From: Streptomyces lacrimifluminis
Lineage (GTDB): Bacteria > Actinomycetota > Actinomycetes > Streptomycetales > Streptomycetaceae
Direction of reading: 5' to 3'
Assembly (NCBI RefSeq): GCF_014646095.1
Contig: NZ_BMMU01000005.1
Span: 233,365 to 292,212 of the forward strand
DNA length: 58,848 bases
Below the pieces are notes generated by a model. The model did no database searches. It was not told where the DNA came from and saw only the letters and a list, made by a program, of their open reading frames with translations. Below are positions 43,981-55,604 of the stretch, piece by piece; position 1 is the stretch's first letter, and each line of letters starts with the position of its first letter. Position numbers and translations under genes: made by a program.

Positions 43981-44016
43981 GGAAGGGGTCGGACTCGACA
44001 GAGTCCGACCCCTTCC
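43981..44016. terminator. 16-bp perfect hairpin with 4-nt loop, bidirectional terminator
   Basis: GGAAGGGGTCGGACTC (43981-43996), loop GACA, then GAGTCCGACCCCTTCC (44001-44016). It is 15 nt past the ychF stop and about 125 nt past the LacI-family stop, between convergent genes. Confidence 0.9.
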
Positions 44017-44031
44017 GACCTGCATAGCTGA

Positions 44032-45120
<1,089 letters not shown>

Positions 45121-45306
45121 GTTGCGACTTCCCGTACGAGAGGAGGGTGAGGAGGGTGGAGACGATCCCTCAGTCTACGGGCTGCCGAAACCCCCGCCCG
45201 GCGGCGTATCGAACGCTTGGCCAAGGTCGGTCCGTCGGCGTGTCATGGGCGCTTGTTCGGCGTGTATTCGGCGTGTCTGAGGGGCTGTTCCGCGCACGGG
45301 CCGACC

Positions 45307-45312
45307 TAGGTT
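45307..45312 (+). promoter_or_regulatory. -10 element TAGGTT of probable leaderless gene
   Basis: It lies exactly 6 nt before the GTG at 45319, so transcription should start at the start codon. No Shine-Dalgarno sequence is present. No good -35 seen. Confidence 0.5.
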
Positions 45313-45318
45313 GGTCCA

Positions 45319-45891
45319 GTGGAGCAACACAGGATCCGACACCGTCCCCCGCACTCCGGCCCCGCCCGGCCCGGCCGCGGCGCCTCGCCGGACCCGCGCG
45401 GCGGCCGTCCCGCAGGGCGGGCGGCGACCGGATCCCGGCGCCCCCCGGCCACCGGTCGGCGGTCCGCCCCGCCGTTCGTACAGGCGCTGCGGCGGATGCC
45501 CAACCCCCGGCTCACCGGCCTCGGCGGCGGGCTGTTCTGCGCCGCGGTGATGTTCGCACTCGGGTGTCTCGACCAGTTGCTGTTCGGGGCGTCCCTGACG
45601 GTGTACGGGGTGCTGTTCCTGCCCGTGTGCGTGCTGACCGCCGCCTGGGTGCGGGGCGCGGACCTGGTGACGGCGCCCGTCGTCGTCCCCATCGCCTTCA
45701 CCGTGGGCCTGCTGCCCGTGGCCGACGGTGAAGGCCGGGTCTTCTCCCACCTGATGGGCATCGTCACCGCGCTCGCCACCGAGGCCGGGTGGCTGTACGG
45801 GGGGACGCTCGTCGCGGGCGTCATCGCGACCGTGCGGAAGGTGCGTCTGATGAACGACCGGCGGCAGGGACGGACCCGTATGCCCGCGTGA
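45319..45891 (+). CDS. DUF6542-like membrane protein
   Basis: A 190-aa integral membrane protein. About 60 Arg/Pro-rich N-terminal residues precede four hydrophobic segments (GLGGGLFCAAVMFALGCLDQ, LTVYGVLFLPVCVLTAAWV, VVVPIAFTVGLLPV, GGTLVAGVIATVRKV). The pattern and the place beside ychF and ppgK match the streptomycete DUF6542 protein; no function is known. The start is GTG with a -10-like TAGGTT 6 nt upstream, indicating a leaderless mRNA. It is convergent with ppgK, with only 66 nt between stops. Confidence 0.83.
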   Translation: MEQHRIRHRPPHSGPARPGRGASPDPRGGRPAGRAATGSRRPPATGRRSAPPFVQALRRMPNPRLTGLGGGLFCAAVMFALGCLDQLLFGASLTVYGVLFLPVCVLTAAWVRGADLVTAPVVVPIAFTVGLLPVADGEGRVFSHLMGIVTALATEAGWLYGGTLVAGVIATVRKVRLMNDRRQGRTRMPA

Positions 45892-45957
45892 GGCACCGGG
45901 CTCGTGCTCGTCCTGCCTGGTTTCCCCTGGCCGGCCGTCCCGTGTCCGCCCGCCCGG

Positions 45958-46704
45958 TCACGCCTCCTTGGACGCCCGCATCGCCGCGCCCACGATCCCC
46001 GCGTTGTTCTGCAGCTGTGCCGGGACGATCTCCGCCTTGATGCCCTCGATCAGCGGCAGGAACTTCTGGGACTTGCGGCTGACGCCGCCGCCGATGATGA
46101 ACAGCTCGGGGGAGAACAGCATCTCCACATGGGCCAGGTACTTCTGGACGCGGTGCGCCCAGTGCTCCCACGTCAGCTCGTTGTCGTCCTTGGCCTTGGT
46201 CGACGCCCGGGTCTCCGCGTCGTGGCCGTCCAGCTCCAGGTGGCCCAGTTCCGTGTTCGGGACCAGGACGCCCTCGACGAAGAGGGCGCTGCCGATGCCC
46301 GTGCCGAAGGTGAGGAGGGCGACCGTGCCCCTGCGGTCGCGGCCGGCGCCGAACTGCATCTCGGCGACGCCCGCCGCGTCCGCGTCGTTCACCACCGTCA
46401 CCGGGAGACCGCCCAGCCGGTCGCTCAGCAACGCGCGCGCGTCCTTGTCGATCCAGTCCTTGTCGACGTTCGCCGCCGTGCGGATCATCGCTCCGCCGGT
46501 GACCACGCCCGGGAAGGTGATGCCGACCGGGCCCGTCCAGCCGAAGTGGTCGACGACCTCCTTCACGCCGTCAGCCACCGCGTCGGGGGTGGCGGGGTGC
46601 GGGGTCAGCACCTTGTGGCGCTCCTCCGCGAGGTCGCCCTTGTCCAGGTCCACAGGGGCGCCCTTGATCCCTGACCCACCGATGTCCACGCCAAAGATGT
46701 GCAT
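45958..46704 (-). CDS. ppgK: Polyphosphate glucokinase
   Basis: A 248-aa ROK-type kinase that phosphorylates glucose using polyphosphate (or ATP) in the cytoplasm. The phosphate-binding start is [17 protein letters not shown], the sugar-binding region [20 protein letters not shown] followed by ELGHLELDG, and the C-terminal [14 protein letters not shown]. These match actinobacterial PPGK. The ATG lacks a Shine-Dalgarno, and TAACGT lies 6 nt upstream, so it may have its own leaderless transcript in addition to reading through from ispH, which ends 29 nt upstream. Confidence 0.95.
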   Translation of the reverse strand: MHIFGVDIGGSGIKGAPVDLDKGDLAEERHKVLTPHPATPDAVADGVKEVVDHFGWTGPVGITFPGVVTGGAMIRTAANVDKDWIDKDARALLSDRLGGLPVTVVNDADAAGVAEMQFGAGRDRRGTVALLTFGTGIGSALFVEGVLVPNTELGHLELDGHDAETRASTKAKDDNELTWEHWAHRVQKYLAHVEMLFSPELFIIGGGVSRKSQKFLPLIEGIKAEIVPAQLQNNAGIVGAAMRASKEA

Positions 46705-46710
46705 GGCTCT

Positions 46711-46716
46711 ACGTTA
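46711..46716 (-). promoter_or_regulatory. -10-like TAACGT before ppgK
   Basis: The hexamer is 6 nt before the ATG on the minus strand, the spacing expected for a leaderless start. No -35 consensus seen. Confidence 0.35.
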
Positions 46717-46733
46717 CGGCGTAGGACGGACAG

Positions 46734-47762
46734 TCACTCGCCCGAGGGGGGTACAGCGGCCTCGGGGACGGTGGTGCCCGTGCGCTGGGCCACCAGCTCC
46801 GCCGCCTCCGCCCGCAGGTCGCGGCGCAGCTCCTTCGGCAGCGAGAACGTGATGGACTCCTCGGCCGCCTTGACGAGCTCCACGTCCTCGAAGCCGCGCT
46901 GCGACAGCCACTCCAACACCTGCTCGACCAGGATCTCCGGGACCGACGCGCCCGAGGTGACACCGACCGTGGAGACGCCGTCCAGCCACGCCTCGTCGAT
47001 CTCGTCGGCGAAGTCCACGAGGTACGCCGCGCGGGAGCCGGCGAGCTTCGCGACCTCGACCAGCCGGACCGAGTTCGACGAGTTCTTGGAGCCGACGACG
47101 ATCACCAGCTCCGCCTCCTCGCCCATCTGCTTCACCGCGAGCTGACGGTTCTGGGTGGCGTAGCAGATGTCGTCGCTGGGCGGGGAGATCAGCTGCGGGA
47201 ACTTCTCCTTGAGTGCGTCGACGGTCTCCATCGTCTCGTCCACGGAGAGAGTGGTCTGCGACAGCCAGACGACCCTGGACGGATCGCGGACCTCGACCTT
47301 GGCGACGTCCTTCGGGCCGTCGACCAGCGTGATGTGGTCCGGAGCCTCGCCGGAGGTGCCGATGACCTCCTCGTGGCCCTCGTGACCGATCAGGAGGATG
47401 TCGTAGTCCTCGCCCGCGAAGCGGACGGCTTCCTTGTGGACCTTGGTGACGAGGGGGCAGGTCGCGTCGATGGTCGCGAGCTTGCCGGCGGCGGCCTCGT
47501 CGTGGACGACCGGGGCGACGCCGTGGGCGGAGAACATGACGATGGACCCCTCGGGGACCTCCGCGGTGCGCTCGACGAAGATCGCGCCCTTCTTCTCCAG
47601 GGTCTGTACGACGTATTTGTTGTGCACGATCTCGTGCCGGACGTAGATGGGGGCCCCGTACTGTTCGAGGGCCTTCTCGACGGCGATCACGGCGCGGTCC
47701 ACGCCCGCGCAGTAGCCCCGGGGGGCGGCGAGCAGGACACGGCGGCCAGGCGAAGCGGTCAT
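46734..47762 (-). CDS. ispH: 4-hydroxy-3-methylbut-2-enyl diphosphate reductase
   Basis: Last enzyme of the MEP isoprenoid pathway, converting HMBPP to IPP and DMAPP with a [4Fe-4S] cluster; 342 aa. The three ligand cysteines are C18 (RGYCAGV), C102 (ATCPLV) and C200 (DICYATQ). Other family segments are [15 protein letters not shown] and GASVPE. The start is ATG 47762 (MTASPGRR), agreeing with the S. coelicolor protein as I remember it. An ATG three codons earlier is possible. There is no Shine-Dalgarno; TACGAT is 7 nt upstream. It is divergent from xseA and followed closely by ppgK. Confidence 0.97.
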   Translation of the reverse strand: MTASPGRRVLLAAPRGYCAGVDRAVIAVEKALEQYGAPIYVRHEIVHNKYVVQTLEKKGAIFVERTAEVPEGSIVMFSAHGVAPVVHDEAAAGKLATIDATCPLVTKVHKEAVRFAGEDYDILLIGHEGHEEVIGTSGEAPDHITLVDGPKDVAKVEVRDPSRVVWLSQTTLSVDETMETVDALKEKFPQLISPPSDDICYATQNRQLAVKQMGEEAELVIVVGSKNSSNSVRLVEVAKLAGSRAAYLVDFADEIDEAWLDGVSTVGVTSGASVPEILVEQVLEWLSQRGFEDVELVKAAEESITFSLPKELRRDLRAEAAELVAQRTGTTVPEAAVPPSGE

Positions 47763-47807
47763 GTGAACCATCGTAAGGCCGCGCTCCGCGCGGCGACGAT
47801 CGCGCAC

Positions 47808-47874
47808 CCGGGGGCTGCGCCCCCAGACCCCCTTTCGCGCTGGACGCGTTCGTCCTCAATCGCCGGACGGGCTG
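47808..47874 (+). repeat. Intergenic repeat family 1, copy B (short form)
   Basis: It lacks the 27-nt 5' block of copies A and C but keeps GCGCCCCCAGACCCCC and the end CGTCCTCAA...CGCCGGACGGGCTG. Hairpins are GGGGGC-TGC-GCCCCC and CGCG-CTGGA-CGCG (47836-47848). It lies in the divergent ispH/xseA gap and ends 70 nt before the xseA start. Confidence 0.72.
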
Positions 47875-47932
47875 ACGGGGCGGGCCCACGCTGAAAGGAA
47901 GGAGCCTGCCCGGCGATGTCAGTGGTCGCCGA

Positions 47933-47938
47933 TAGTCT
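47933..47938 (+). promoter_or_regulatory. -10 element TAGTCT before xseA
   Basis: It is exactly 6 nt before the xseA ATG. No Shine-Dalgarno is near the start. This suggests a leaderless transcript. Confidence 0.45.
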
Positions 47939-47944
47939 CGGTGC

Positions 47945-49153
47945 ATGGGTCTCAATACGTCCGCTGACGCTCCGCTGCCTGTCGGTGAGGTGTCGCGGCT
48001 CATCGGGGGGTGGGTCGACCGGCTCGGTGCCGTGTGGGTCGAGGGGCAGATCACCCAGTTGTCGCGGCGGCCCGGCGCCGGCGTGGTGTTTCTGACGTTG
48101 CGTGATCCCTCGCACGACATCTCCATCGCCGTCACCTGCTACCGCCAGGTGTTCGACACCGTCGCCGATGTGGTGAGCGAGGGTGCCCGGGTCGTCGTGC
48201 TCGCCAAGCCCGAGTGGTACGCGCCCCGGGGGCAGTTGTCGCTGCGGGCCACGGAGATACGGCCCGTCGGCGTCGGGGAACTGCTCGCCCGGCTGGAGCA
48301 GTTGAAGAAGGCCCTGGGCAACGAGGGGCTGTTCGCCGCCGAGCGGAAGAAGGCGCTGCCCTTTCTGCCTCACCTCATCGGGCTCGTGTGCGGGCGGGCA
48401 TCCGCCGCTGAGCGGGACGTCCTGGAGAACGCCCGTCGCCGCTGGCCCGCCGTCCGCTTCGAGGTGCGCAACGTCGCCGTACAGGGCGTGCACGCCGTAC
48501 CGCAGGTGGTCCAGGCCGTGCAGGAGCTGGACGACCTCGACGACGTGGATGTGATCGTGGTGGCCCGGGGCGGCGGGAGCGTGGAGGACCTGCTGCCCTT
48601 CTCCGACGAGCAGCTCGTGCGGGCGGTCGCCGCCTGTCGTACGCCCGTCGTCTCCGCCATCGGGCACGAGCCCGACCGTCCGCTGCTCGACTACGTGGCG
48701 GATCTGCGGGCCTCCACTCCCACCGACGCCGCCAAGAAGGTCGTACCGGATGTGGGCGAGGAGTACGAGCGGGTGCGGCTGCTGCTCGACCGGGCCCGGC
48801 GGTCCGTCCACGCCTTCGTCGAGCGGGAGGAGCGCGGCCTGGCGCACGCCCTCGCCCGGCCTTCCATGGAGGATCCGCATCGGATGATCGACGAGCGGGC
48901 CGACCATGTCGTCTCCCTCGTCGAACGGGCCCGGCGCACCCTCGGCCATCTCCTCGACCGCGCCGACTCCGAGCTGTCCCACACCCACGCGCGCGTGGTG
49001 GGCCTCTCCCCCGCCGCGACCCTGCGGCGCGGGTACGCGGTGCTGCAGCGGGCCGACGGGCACGTGGTCCGGGATCCGGGCGAGGTGGCGGCCGACGAGG
49101 CGCTGCGGGCGCGGGTCGCCGAGGGTGAGTTCACTGTCCGAGTCGATGTCTAG
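47945..49153 (+). CDS. xseA: Exodeoxyribonuclease VII large subunit
   Basis: Catalytic subunit of the single-strand-specific nuclease; 402 aa. The OB-fold nucleic-acid-binding region comes first ([27 protein letters not shown]). The nuclease core follows ([60 protein letters not shown]), with a helical C-terminus ending [14 protein letters not shown]. It is a standard member. The ATG appears leaderless (TAGTCT 6 nt upstream). xseB follows after 9 nt. Confidence 0.97.
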   Translation: MGLNTSADAPLPVGEVSRLIGGWVDRLGAVWVEGQITQLSRRPGAGVVFLTLRDPSHDISIAVTCYRQVFDTVADVVSEGARVVVLAKPEWYAPRGQLSLRATEIRPVGVGELLARLEQLKKALGNEGLFAAERKKALPFLPHLIGLVCGRASAAERDVLENARRRWPAVRFEVRNVAVQGVHAVPQVVQAVQELDDLDDVDVIVVARGGGSVEDLLPFSDEQLVRAVAACRTPVVSAIGHEPDRPLLDYVADLRASTPTDAAKKVVPDVGEEYERVRLLLDRARRSVHAFVEREERGLAHALARPSMEDPHRMIDERADHVVSLVERARRTLGHLLDRADSELSHTHARVVGLSPAATLRRGYAVLQRADGHVVRDPGEVAADEALRARVAEGEFTVRVDV

Positions 49154-49162
49154 GGTGGGCGC

Positions 49163-49402
49163 ATGACCAGCAACGTGAGTGAGGCGCTCGGCTATGAGCA
49201 GGCGCGGGACGAGCTGATCGACGTCGTACGGCGGCTGGAGGTGGGCGGGACGACGCTGGAGGAGTCCCTCGCCCTCTGGGAGCGCGGCGAGGAGCTGGCC
49301 AAGGTGTGCCGGCAGTGGCTGGAGGGCGCCCGCAAGCGGCTCGACGCGGCCCTGGCCGAGGAGCAGTCCGAGACGGGGAGCGACGAGGACGGCTCCGGCT
49401 GA
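49163..49402 (+). CDS. xseB: Exodeoxyribonuclease VII small subunit
   Basis: A 79-aa partner of XseA. It has the family core [20 protein letters not shown], then [16 protein letters not shown] and [13 protein letters not shown], and an acidic tail. The gene starts 9 nt after the xseA stop. There is no clear Shine-Dalgarno; TAGGGT, which includes the xseA stop codon, is 6 nt before the ATG and could be an internal leaderless promoter, or translation may simply be coupled. Confidence 0.96.
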   Translation: MTSNVSEALGYEQARDELIDVVRRLEVGGTTLEESLALWERGEELAKVCRQWLEGARKRLDAALAEEQSETGSDEDGSG

Positions 49403-49462
49403 TCCGGCGGCGGTCCCGACCCCTCGTTTCCTGTGAAGCGGATCACCATTCGCCGTCTTTTG

Positions 49463-49491
49463 TTGAACCTTGAACTTCCACTTTGTACTGT
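49463..49491 (+). promoter_or_regulatory. Promoter of the nitroreductase-family gene with TTGAAC direct repeat
   Basis: TTGAAC at 49463-49468 and TACTGT at 49486-49491 are 17 nt apart. A second TTGAAC at 49470-49475 directly follows the first, giving a tandem repeat with period 7 over the -35. The start codon is about 50 nt beyond the expected transcription start. Confidence 0.6.
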
Positions 49492-49547
49492 TGATGTCGT
49501 CAGCCGATCCCCCGCCGGATCCGACGCACGTCTACAGAAGGTTTGCC

Positions 49548-50138
49548 ATGTCCCTCGTTCTTGACCCCGCCGCCCAGGACCTGCTGTTCCGCGAGGCCCG
49601 CACCGCGAACACCTTCACCGACGAGCCGGTGTCGGACGAGCAGCTGCAGGCGATCTACGACCTGGTCAAGTACGGCCCCACCGCCTTCAACCAGACGCCG
49701 CTGCGCATCACCCTGGTCCGCTCCGCCGAGGCCCGCGAGCGCCTCGTGCAGCACATGGCCGAGGGCAACCAGGCGAAGACCGCCACGGCGCCGCTGGTCG
49801 CGATCCTCTCCGCGGACAACGAGTTCCACGAGGAGCTGCCTGCCCTGTTCCCCGCCTTCCCCCAGGCCAAGGACCTCTTCTTCGCCGAGCGTTCCGCCCG
49901 TGAGGGTGCCGCCGGTATGAACGCCGCTCTGCAGGCCGCGTACTTCATCATCGGCGTGCGTGCCGCCGGCCTCGCCGCCGGTCCGATGACCGGTTTCGAC
50001 TTCGCGGGCGTCCAGAAGGAGTTCCTGGACGGCGACCACACCCCGCTGATGGTCGTCAACATCGGCAAGCCGGGCGCCGACGCCTGGTACCCGCGCTCCC
50101 CGCGTCTGGCGTACGACGACGTCATCACCAGCGTCTGA
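49548..50138 (+). CDS. Nitroreductase-family protein, malonic semialdehyde reductase (RutE) type
   Basis: A 196-aa FMN-dependent reductase. The start MSLVLDPAAQDLLFREARTA, the FMN-site segment YGPTAFNQTPLRI, and the C-terminal GLAAGPMTGFD and NIGKPG fit the RutE/HadB subgroup of nitroreductases. Physiological substrate cannot be read; malonic semialdehyde reduction in pyrimidine catabolism is the family example, but no rut genes are nearby. AGAAGG lies 6 nt before the ATG. A longer upstream frame is the promoter. A long perfect hairpin terminates it. Confidence 0.9.
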   Translation: MSLVLDPAAQDLLFREARTANTFTDEPVSDEQLQAIYDLVKYGPTAFNQTPLRITLVRSAEARERLVQHMAEGNQAKTATAPLVAILSADNEFHEELPALFPAFPQAKDLFFAERSAREGAAGMNAALQAAYFIIGVRAAGLAAGPMTGFDFAGVQKEFLDGDHTPLMVVNIGKPGADAWYPRSPRLAYDDVITSV

Positions 50139-50185
50139 GGTACCACCGTCCGAGGTACCGAGACAGCGCGGTACAGCGACGCGTT

Positions 50186-50227
50186 CATGACCGAGGCCCC
50201 CGGCTCGTGCCGGGGGCCTCGGTCATG
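50186..50227. terminator. 19-bp perfect hairpin, bidirectional terminator
   Basis: ATGACCGAGGCCCCCGGC at 50187-50204, loop TCGT, then its exact complement at 50209-50226. A further C-G pair closes the base. It lies between the convergent nitroreductase (stop 50138) and DUF4245 (stop 50246) genes. Confidence 0.92.
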
Positions 50228-50245
50228 CCTTGCCGGGCTTCGTCC

Positions 50246-50785
50246 CTACGTCGTCCTCAGCGCCTGGGCCATCTTCGTCAGGCGGTCGAACGGCGCGGTG
50301 CCCGCCACCACCGTCGTGGAACCCTTCTCGCGCAGCACCAGCGCGTCGTACCTGTCGCCCTCGTACCGCGTCCACGTCGCATCCCCTATGCGCTGGGTGA
50401 CCTTCGTCTCCCGGGCGCCCTGGGTGGCGTCGTCGATGAAGACGGACGGCTTCTGAGCGGACTGCTCCACCGCCACGTATTCACCCTCGGAGTCATGGAA
50501 GCCGAGGTGCCACCTGTTGAAGTTCTCTCCGGAGAAACGCACCGACGTCGCCTTCCAGTCGGCCGTCAGGCCCTGGGGCGCCGCCACCGGGTAGCTCGCG
50601 GCGCGGCGAGCCGTCAGCAACTCGACGCGGTAGTCGACCCGTTTGAGGTCGGGAGCGGAGTCGTCGTGCGGGATGAAGAGATAGATCACTCCCGCCGCGA
50701 GACTGATGAGGCCCAGGGACAGGATCATGTCCCGGGCCGTCTTCTGCTTGCCGTTCTTGCCGTTCGAACCTGCCACGCTCCCCAT
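50246..50785 (-). CDS. DUF4245 single-pass membrane protein
   Basis: A 179-aa protein with a short basic cytoplasmic start, one membrane segment at about 20-38 ([20 protein letters not shown]) and an exposed domain ([54 protein letters not shown]). This matches the actinobacterial DUF4245 family, which typically sits next to glpX as here. Function unknown. The ATG opens at 50785, 118 nt from the divergent glpX start. Confidence 0.9.
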   Translation of the reverse strand: MGSVAGSNGKNGKQKTARDMILSLGLISLAAGVIYLFIPHDDSAPDLKRVDYRVELLTARRAASYPVAAPQGLTADWKATSVRFSGENFNRWHLGFHDSEGEYVAVEQSAQKPSVFIDDATQGARETKVTQRIGDATWTRYEGDRYDALVLREKGSTTVVAGTAPFDRLTKMAQALRTT

Positions 50786-50903
50786 CGTCGCAGGTACACC
50801 GGTCCGCTCATCCGTGGGGCCCCCTGCTCATTTTGTCTGCCTAACGATAGAGTCGGGCCAACACCCTCATCCGGCCGTCGTCGTATCAGAAAGGTGCGTC
50901 TCG

Positions 50904-51938
50904 ATGACCGAGCATCATCAGCTGCCGTCCGAACTCGAAGTCCCCTCCGAAGCTCCCGACCGCAACCTCGCCCTGGAACTCGTCCGGGTGACCGAGGCCG
51001 CCGCGATGGCCGCGGGCCGCTGGGTCGGCCGCGGTGACAAGAACGGCGCCGATGGTGCCGCGGTGCGCGCCATGCGGACCCTCGTCTCGACCGTCTCGAT
51101 GAACGGCGTCGTCGTCATCGGTGAGGGCGAGAAGGACGAGGCGCCCATGCTCTTCAACGGGGAGCGCGTCGGCGACGGGACCGGGCCCGAGTGCGACATC
51201 GCCGTCGACCCGATCGACGGTACGACCCTCACCGCCAACGGCATGACCAACGCCATCGCCGTCCTCGCGGCGGCCGACCGCGGGTCGATGTTCGACCCGT
51301 CCGCCGTCTTCTACATGGACAAGCTGGTCACCGGGCCGGACGCCGCCGACTTCGTCGACATCAACGCGCCCGTCTCCGTGAACATCCGCCGGGTCGCCAA
51401 GGCGAAGCGGGTCACACCCGAGGACGTCACCGTCGTCATCCTCGACCGGCCGCGCCACGTGGGCATCATCCAGGAGATCCGGGAGACCGGCGCCCGCATG
51501 AAGCTGATCTCCGACGGCGATGTCGCCGGTTCGATCCTCGCCCTGCGCGAGGGCACCGGCGTCGATCTGCTGCTGGGCATCGGCGGTACGCCCGAGGGCA
51601 TCATCTCGGCCTGTGCCGTGAAGTGCCTCGGCGGCACCATCCAGGGCAAGCTGTGGCCGAAGGACGACGAGGAGCGGCAGCGGGCGGTGGACGCGGGGCA
51701 CGACCTCGACCGTGTGCTCACGACCGACGACCTGGTCTCCGGGGAGAACGTGTTCTTCGTCGCGACCGGGATCACCGACGGTGAGCTGCTGCGCGGGGTT
51801 CGCTATCGGTCGGAGACGGCGACGACGGAGTCGATCGTGATGCGGTCGAAGTCGGGGACGGTTCGGCAGATCTCGTCCGAGCACAGGCTCAGCAAGCTGA
51901 GGGCTTACAGCGCGATTGACTTCGATCGCGCCAAGTAA
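50904..51938 (+). CDS. glpX: Class II fructose-1,6-bisphosphatase
   Basis: Gluconeogenic phosphatase converting fructose-1,6-bisphosphate to fructose-6-phosphate; 344 aa. Metal and phosphate motifs are [11 protein letters not shown] and VDPIDGTTL, with the substrate segment [20 protein letters not shown], all typical of GlpX. The ATG at 50904 has AAAGGT upstream; a longer in-frame extension covers the promoter and is not used. A T-tailed hairpin follows at 52087-52122. Confidence 0.97.
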   Translation: MTEHHQLPSELEVPSEAPDRNLALELVRVTEAAAMAAGRWVGRGDKNGADGAAVRAMRTLVSTVSMNGVVVIGEGEKDEAPMLFNGERVGDGTGPECDIAVDPIDGTTLTANGMTNAIAVLAAADRGSMFDPSAVFYMDKLVTGPDAADFVDINAPVSVNIRRVAKAKRVTPEDVTVVILDRPRHVGIIQEIRETGARMKLISDGDVAGSILALREGTGVDLLLGIGGTPEGIISACAVKCLGGTIQGKLWPKDDEERQRAVDAGHDLDRVLTTDDLVSGENVFFVATGITDGELLRGVRYRSETATTESIVMRSKSGTVRQISSEHRLSKLRAYSAIDFDRAK

Positions 51939-51948
51939 CTCCGGTGCG

Positions 51949-52022
51949 GGGGACTTCGGGTTGTGGGTGGGTGCGGGTGCGTTGTGGCTTGTCGCGCAGT
52001 TCCCCGCGCCCCTGCAGGGCGC
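51949..52022 (-). repeat. Intergenic repeat family 2, copy 2 (inverted)
   Basis: Read on the minus strand it starts with hairpin GCGCCC-TGCAG-GGGCGC (52022-52006), then GCGGGGAACTGCGCGAC and AGCCACAACGCACCCGCA. The first 22 nt match copy 1 at 17717 with one change in the loop. It lies between glpX and its T-tailed terminator, and downstream of the convergent wbl gene. Confidence 0.65.
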
Positions 52023-52086
52023 GGCGTCGGCGAGCACCCTCCTGCAATCTCGCGCCTGTATCCCCATGCTCAAGCCCATGCATGAG

Positions 52087-52122
52087 AAGGGGGCGCCCTC
52101 TGTGCGGAGAGGGCGTCCTTTT
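52087..52122 (+). terminator. Rho-independent-like terminator of glpX
   Basis: CGCCCTCT (52094-52101) pairs with AGAGGGCG (52108-52115). The stem is extended by G-T and G-C pairs and followed by CCTTTT. It lies about 150 nt past the glpX stop and just before the convergent wbl stop (52148). Confidence 0.75.
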
Positions 52123-52147
52123 CCATGACCGGCGTGACCGGACCGGG

Positions 52148-52519
52148 TCAGCCCGCCGCCGCTATCGTGCCGTGGGCGGCCTTCTTGAGTTCCATGTCGC
52201 GGCGGCGGCGCCTGGCCAGGACCACGCGGCGTTCGGCGGCGGTGAGGCCGCCCCAGACGCCGTACGGCTCGGGCTGCAGCAGCGCGTGTTCACGGCACTC
52301 GACCATGACCGGACAGCCGCCGCACACCCGCTTGGCCGCCTGCTCCCGGGAGAGCCGGGCCGCGGTCGGTTCCTTCGAAGGGGCGAAGAAGAGGCCCGCC
52401 TCGTCGCGCCGGCACACCGCCTCGGTGTGCCATGGGGCGTCCTGGTCCCTCTCTCGCACCGGCACCCGCTGGGGCGGAACGGCGGCGACCTGCAGGGACG
52501 AATGCGGCGGTTGCAGCAC
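52148..52519 (-). CDS. wblI: WhiB-family iron-sulfur regulator, probably WblI
   Basis: A 123-aa WhiB-like protein. The four cluster cysteines are C36, C66, C69 and C75 (VCRRD...RVCGGCPVMVEC), followed by the turn GVWGG at 87-91 and a basic C-terminal tail (RRVVLARRRRRDMELKKAA) for DNA contact. Such proteins bind a [4Fe-4S] cluster and usually act with the principal sigma factor. The start is GTG 52519 with AGGAG 6 nt upstream. The name rests on the glpX-side location remembered from S. coelicolor. Confidence 0.92.
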   Translation of the reverse strand: MLQPPHSSLQVAAVPPQRVPVRERDQDAPWHTEAVCRRDEAGLFFAPSKEPTAARLSREQAAKRVCGGCPVMVECREHALLQPEPYGVWGGLTAAERRVVLARRRRRDMELKKAAHGTIAAAG

Positions 52520-52807
52520 GGCCTACTCCTGACGACGGCTTCTTCGCGAGCTGGAGGGAGCCGTGGGACCCATGTGGACCGGGGCGACGGGTCCGGAGCG
52601 TCCGGGGCGTGCGATCGCAAGGCGCGCGCTTACCGGGCGTACCGGGTTCCGCGTGAAGCCCACGGCACCCTCCAAGAGACGATGCAGCAAGCCCTACCCG
52701 CTGTGCGCGCGCCTATGCACTGAGTTCCCAACCGCTGAGGTTCCAGGGCATTGTCGATCCGTCGTGACCTGACCGAATCGTTTCGGGTGCGACCGAATTC
52801 ACAACCG

Positions 52808-53521
52808 TCAACGGTCCAGGTGCTTGCGCAAACTCCTGTCGACCTTGCGGGAGACAAGGTTGAGAATGTCCCCGATCACCTTGCCCCGCTTGGGTTTCGC
52901 CTCGACATTGCCGAGTATGGCCAGCCCGTCCACATAGACCACGGGCGCGTCGGGATCGCCCGAATCCAGCGTCCGCACCTCGAAGTTGCCGAGCACTCCG
53001 CCACCGGTGCCGCGCATCGAGACGTTCTCCGGGACGCGGATCTCGACGGTGCCGAACACCGCGATCGCCTTGATCACGACCTGCTGGTACTCGAATATCG
53101 CCTCGCTGAGGTCGATCTCCACACTGCCGAAGATCGCGTACGCGTGCATACGGCGGCCCGCGCGCCAGCGACCCTTGCGGACGGCGGCGCTGAAGACCGC
53201 CACCACGTTGTCGTCGGGGTCGAGCGGGATCGCCCCCGGGGTCGGGCGGTTGGGCGCGGGAGCGTATCCCCACGCCGCGGACCGGGACGCGTGGGACCCC
53301 TGACCGGCGGGCAGGTCCCGTACGAAGACCTCCAGTTCGCCGACCGTCTTGGCGCTCAGCACCCCCTCGACGCGCTCGGAGTGCTCGTCGGGCGTGAGGC
53401 GGCCCTCGGCCAGCGCCTCGCGCAGGAGGTCCGCGACGCGGTCGCGGTCGGCGTCCGAGGCGCGGAGTTCCGAGGGTCGGAGTTCGGAGGCGCGTGCTGC
53501 GGTGTGCTTCTGAAGGTCCAC
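52808..53521 (-). CDS. DUF1707-domain protein with LiaF-like C-terminus
   Basis: A 237-aa soluble protein. Residues about 15-55 form the DUF1707 domain (LRASDADRDRVADLLREALA then EGRLTPDEHSERVE). The second half has repeated beta-helix-like turns (YAIFGSVEIDLSE, AVFGTVEIRVPEN, GVLGNFEVRTLD, AILGNVEAKP), as in LiaF/DUF2154 cell-wall-stress proteins. No membrane segment is visible, which differs from LiaF itself. The start is GTG 53521 with no clear Shine-Dalgarno. Function unknown; a cell-envelope stress role is only suggested by the domain. Confidence 0.88.
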   Translation of the reverse strand: MDLQKHTAARASELRPSELRASDADRDRVADLLREALAEGRLTPDEHSERVEGVLSAKTVGELEVFVRDLPAGQGSHASRSAAWGYAPAPNRPTPGAIPLDPDDNVVAVFSAAVRKGRWRAGRRMHAYAIFGSVEIDLSEAIFEYQQVVIKAIAVFGTVEIRVPENVSMRGTGGGVLGNFEVRTLDSGDPDAPVVYVDGLAILGNVEAKPKRGKVIGDILNLVSRKVDRSLRKHLDR

Positions 53522-53737
53522 GGAAGCAGCGTACCCAAACGCGATAGATCGCGACTAGGGGTGTGGACGGACCTGTGGACAGCCACGGGGAACGGATGAC
53601 CGGACCACCTCGTTCGAGCCGCCCCCCTCTCAACTGAGTCTTACCTAACAAGCTCCTCCTCGCCGGCAGGTCATACGCTGGTGGGCGCCCGCCGATGAAG
53701 GCAGGCCGCTGTCTTCGTCGAGTGAGGAATGGGCGAG

Positions 53738-55405
<1,668 letters not shown>

Positions 55406-55450
55406 TGAGGGTCGGGGGGCGTGGTGGGGGTGGGCGTCCTGTTTCTTTCG

Positions 55451-55545
55451 CCCCCGCCGCCCCTACCCGTCCCATCCCTGGGGGCGCCGCCCCCAGACCC
55501 CCGACCGCGCTGAAGGCGCTCGTCCTCCAAGCACCGGACGGGCTG
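55451..55545 (+). repeat. Intergenic repeat family 1, copy C
   Basis: The 27-nt block 55451-55477 is identical to copy A. It continues with the perfect stem CTGGGGGC-GCC-GCCCCCAG (55478-55496) and GCGC-TGAAG-GCGC (55507-55519), ending with the shared CCGGACGGGCTG core. It sits between the two fumarase genes and ends 59 nt before the fumC start. Confidence 0.75.
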
Positions 55546-55604
55546 GGATGCCCCGGGGGAATACGTCTCTCCAGAGCCGCGCTGTTCCTTTCGGAGGTAC
55601 GACG

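Noticed and set aside
53638..53652. CTTACCTAACAAG resembling part of an iron-box upstream of the class I fumarase
   Set aside because: Only about one half of a DmdR/IdeR-type palindrome is present.
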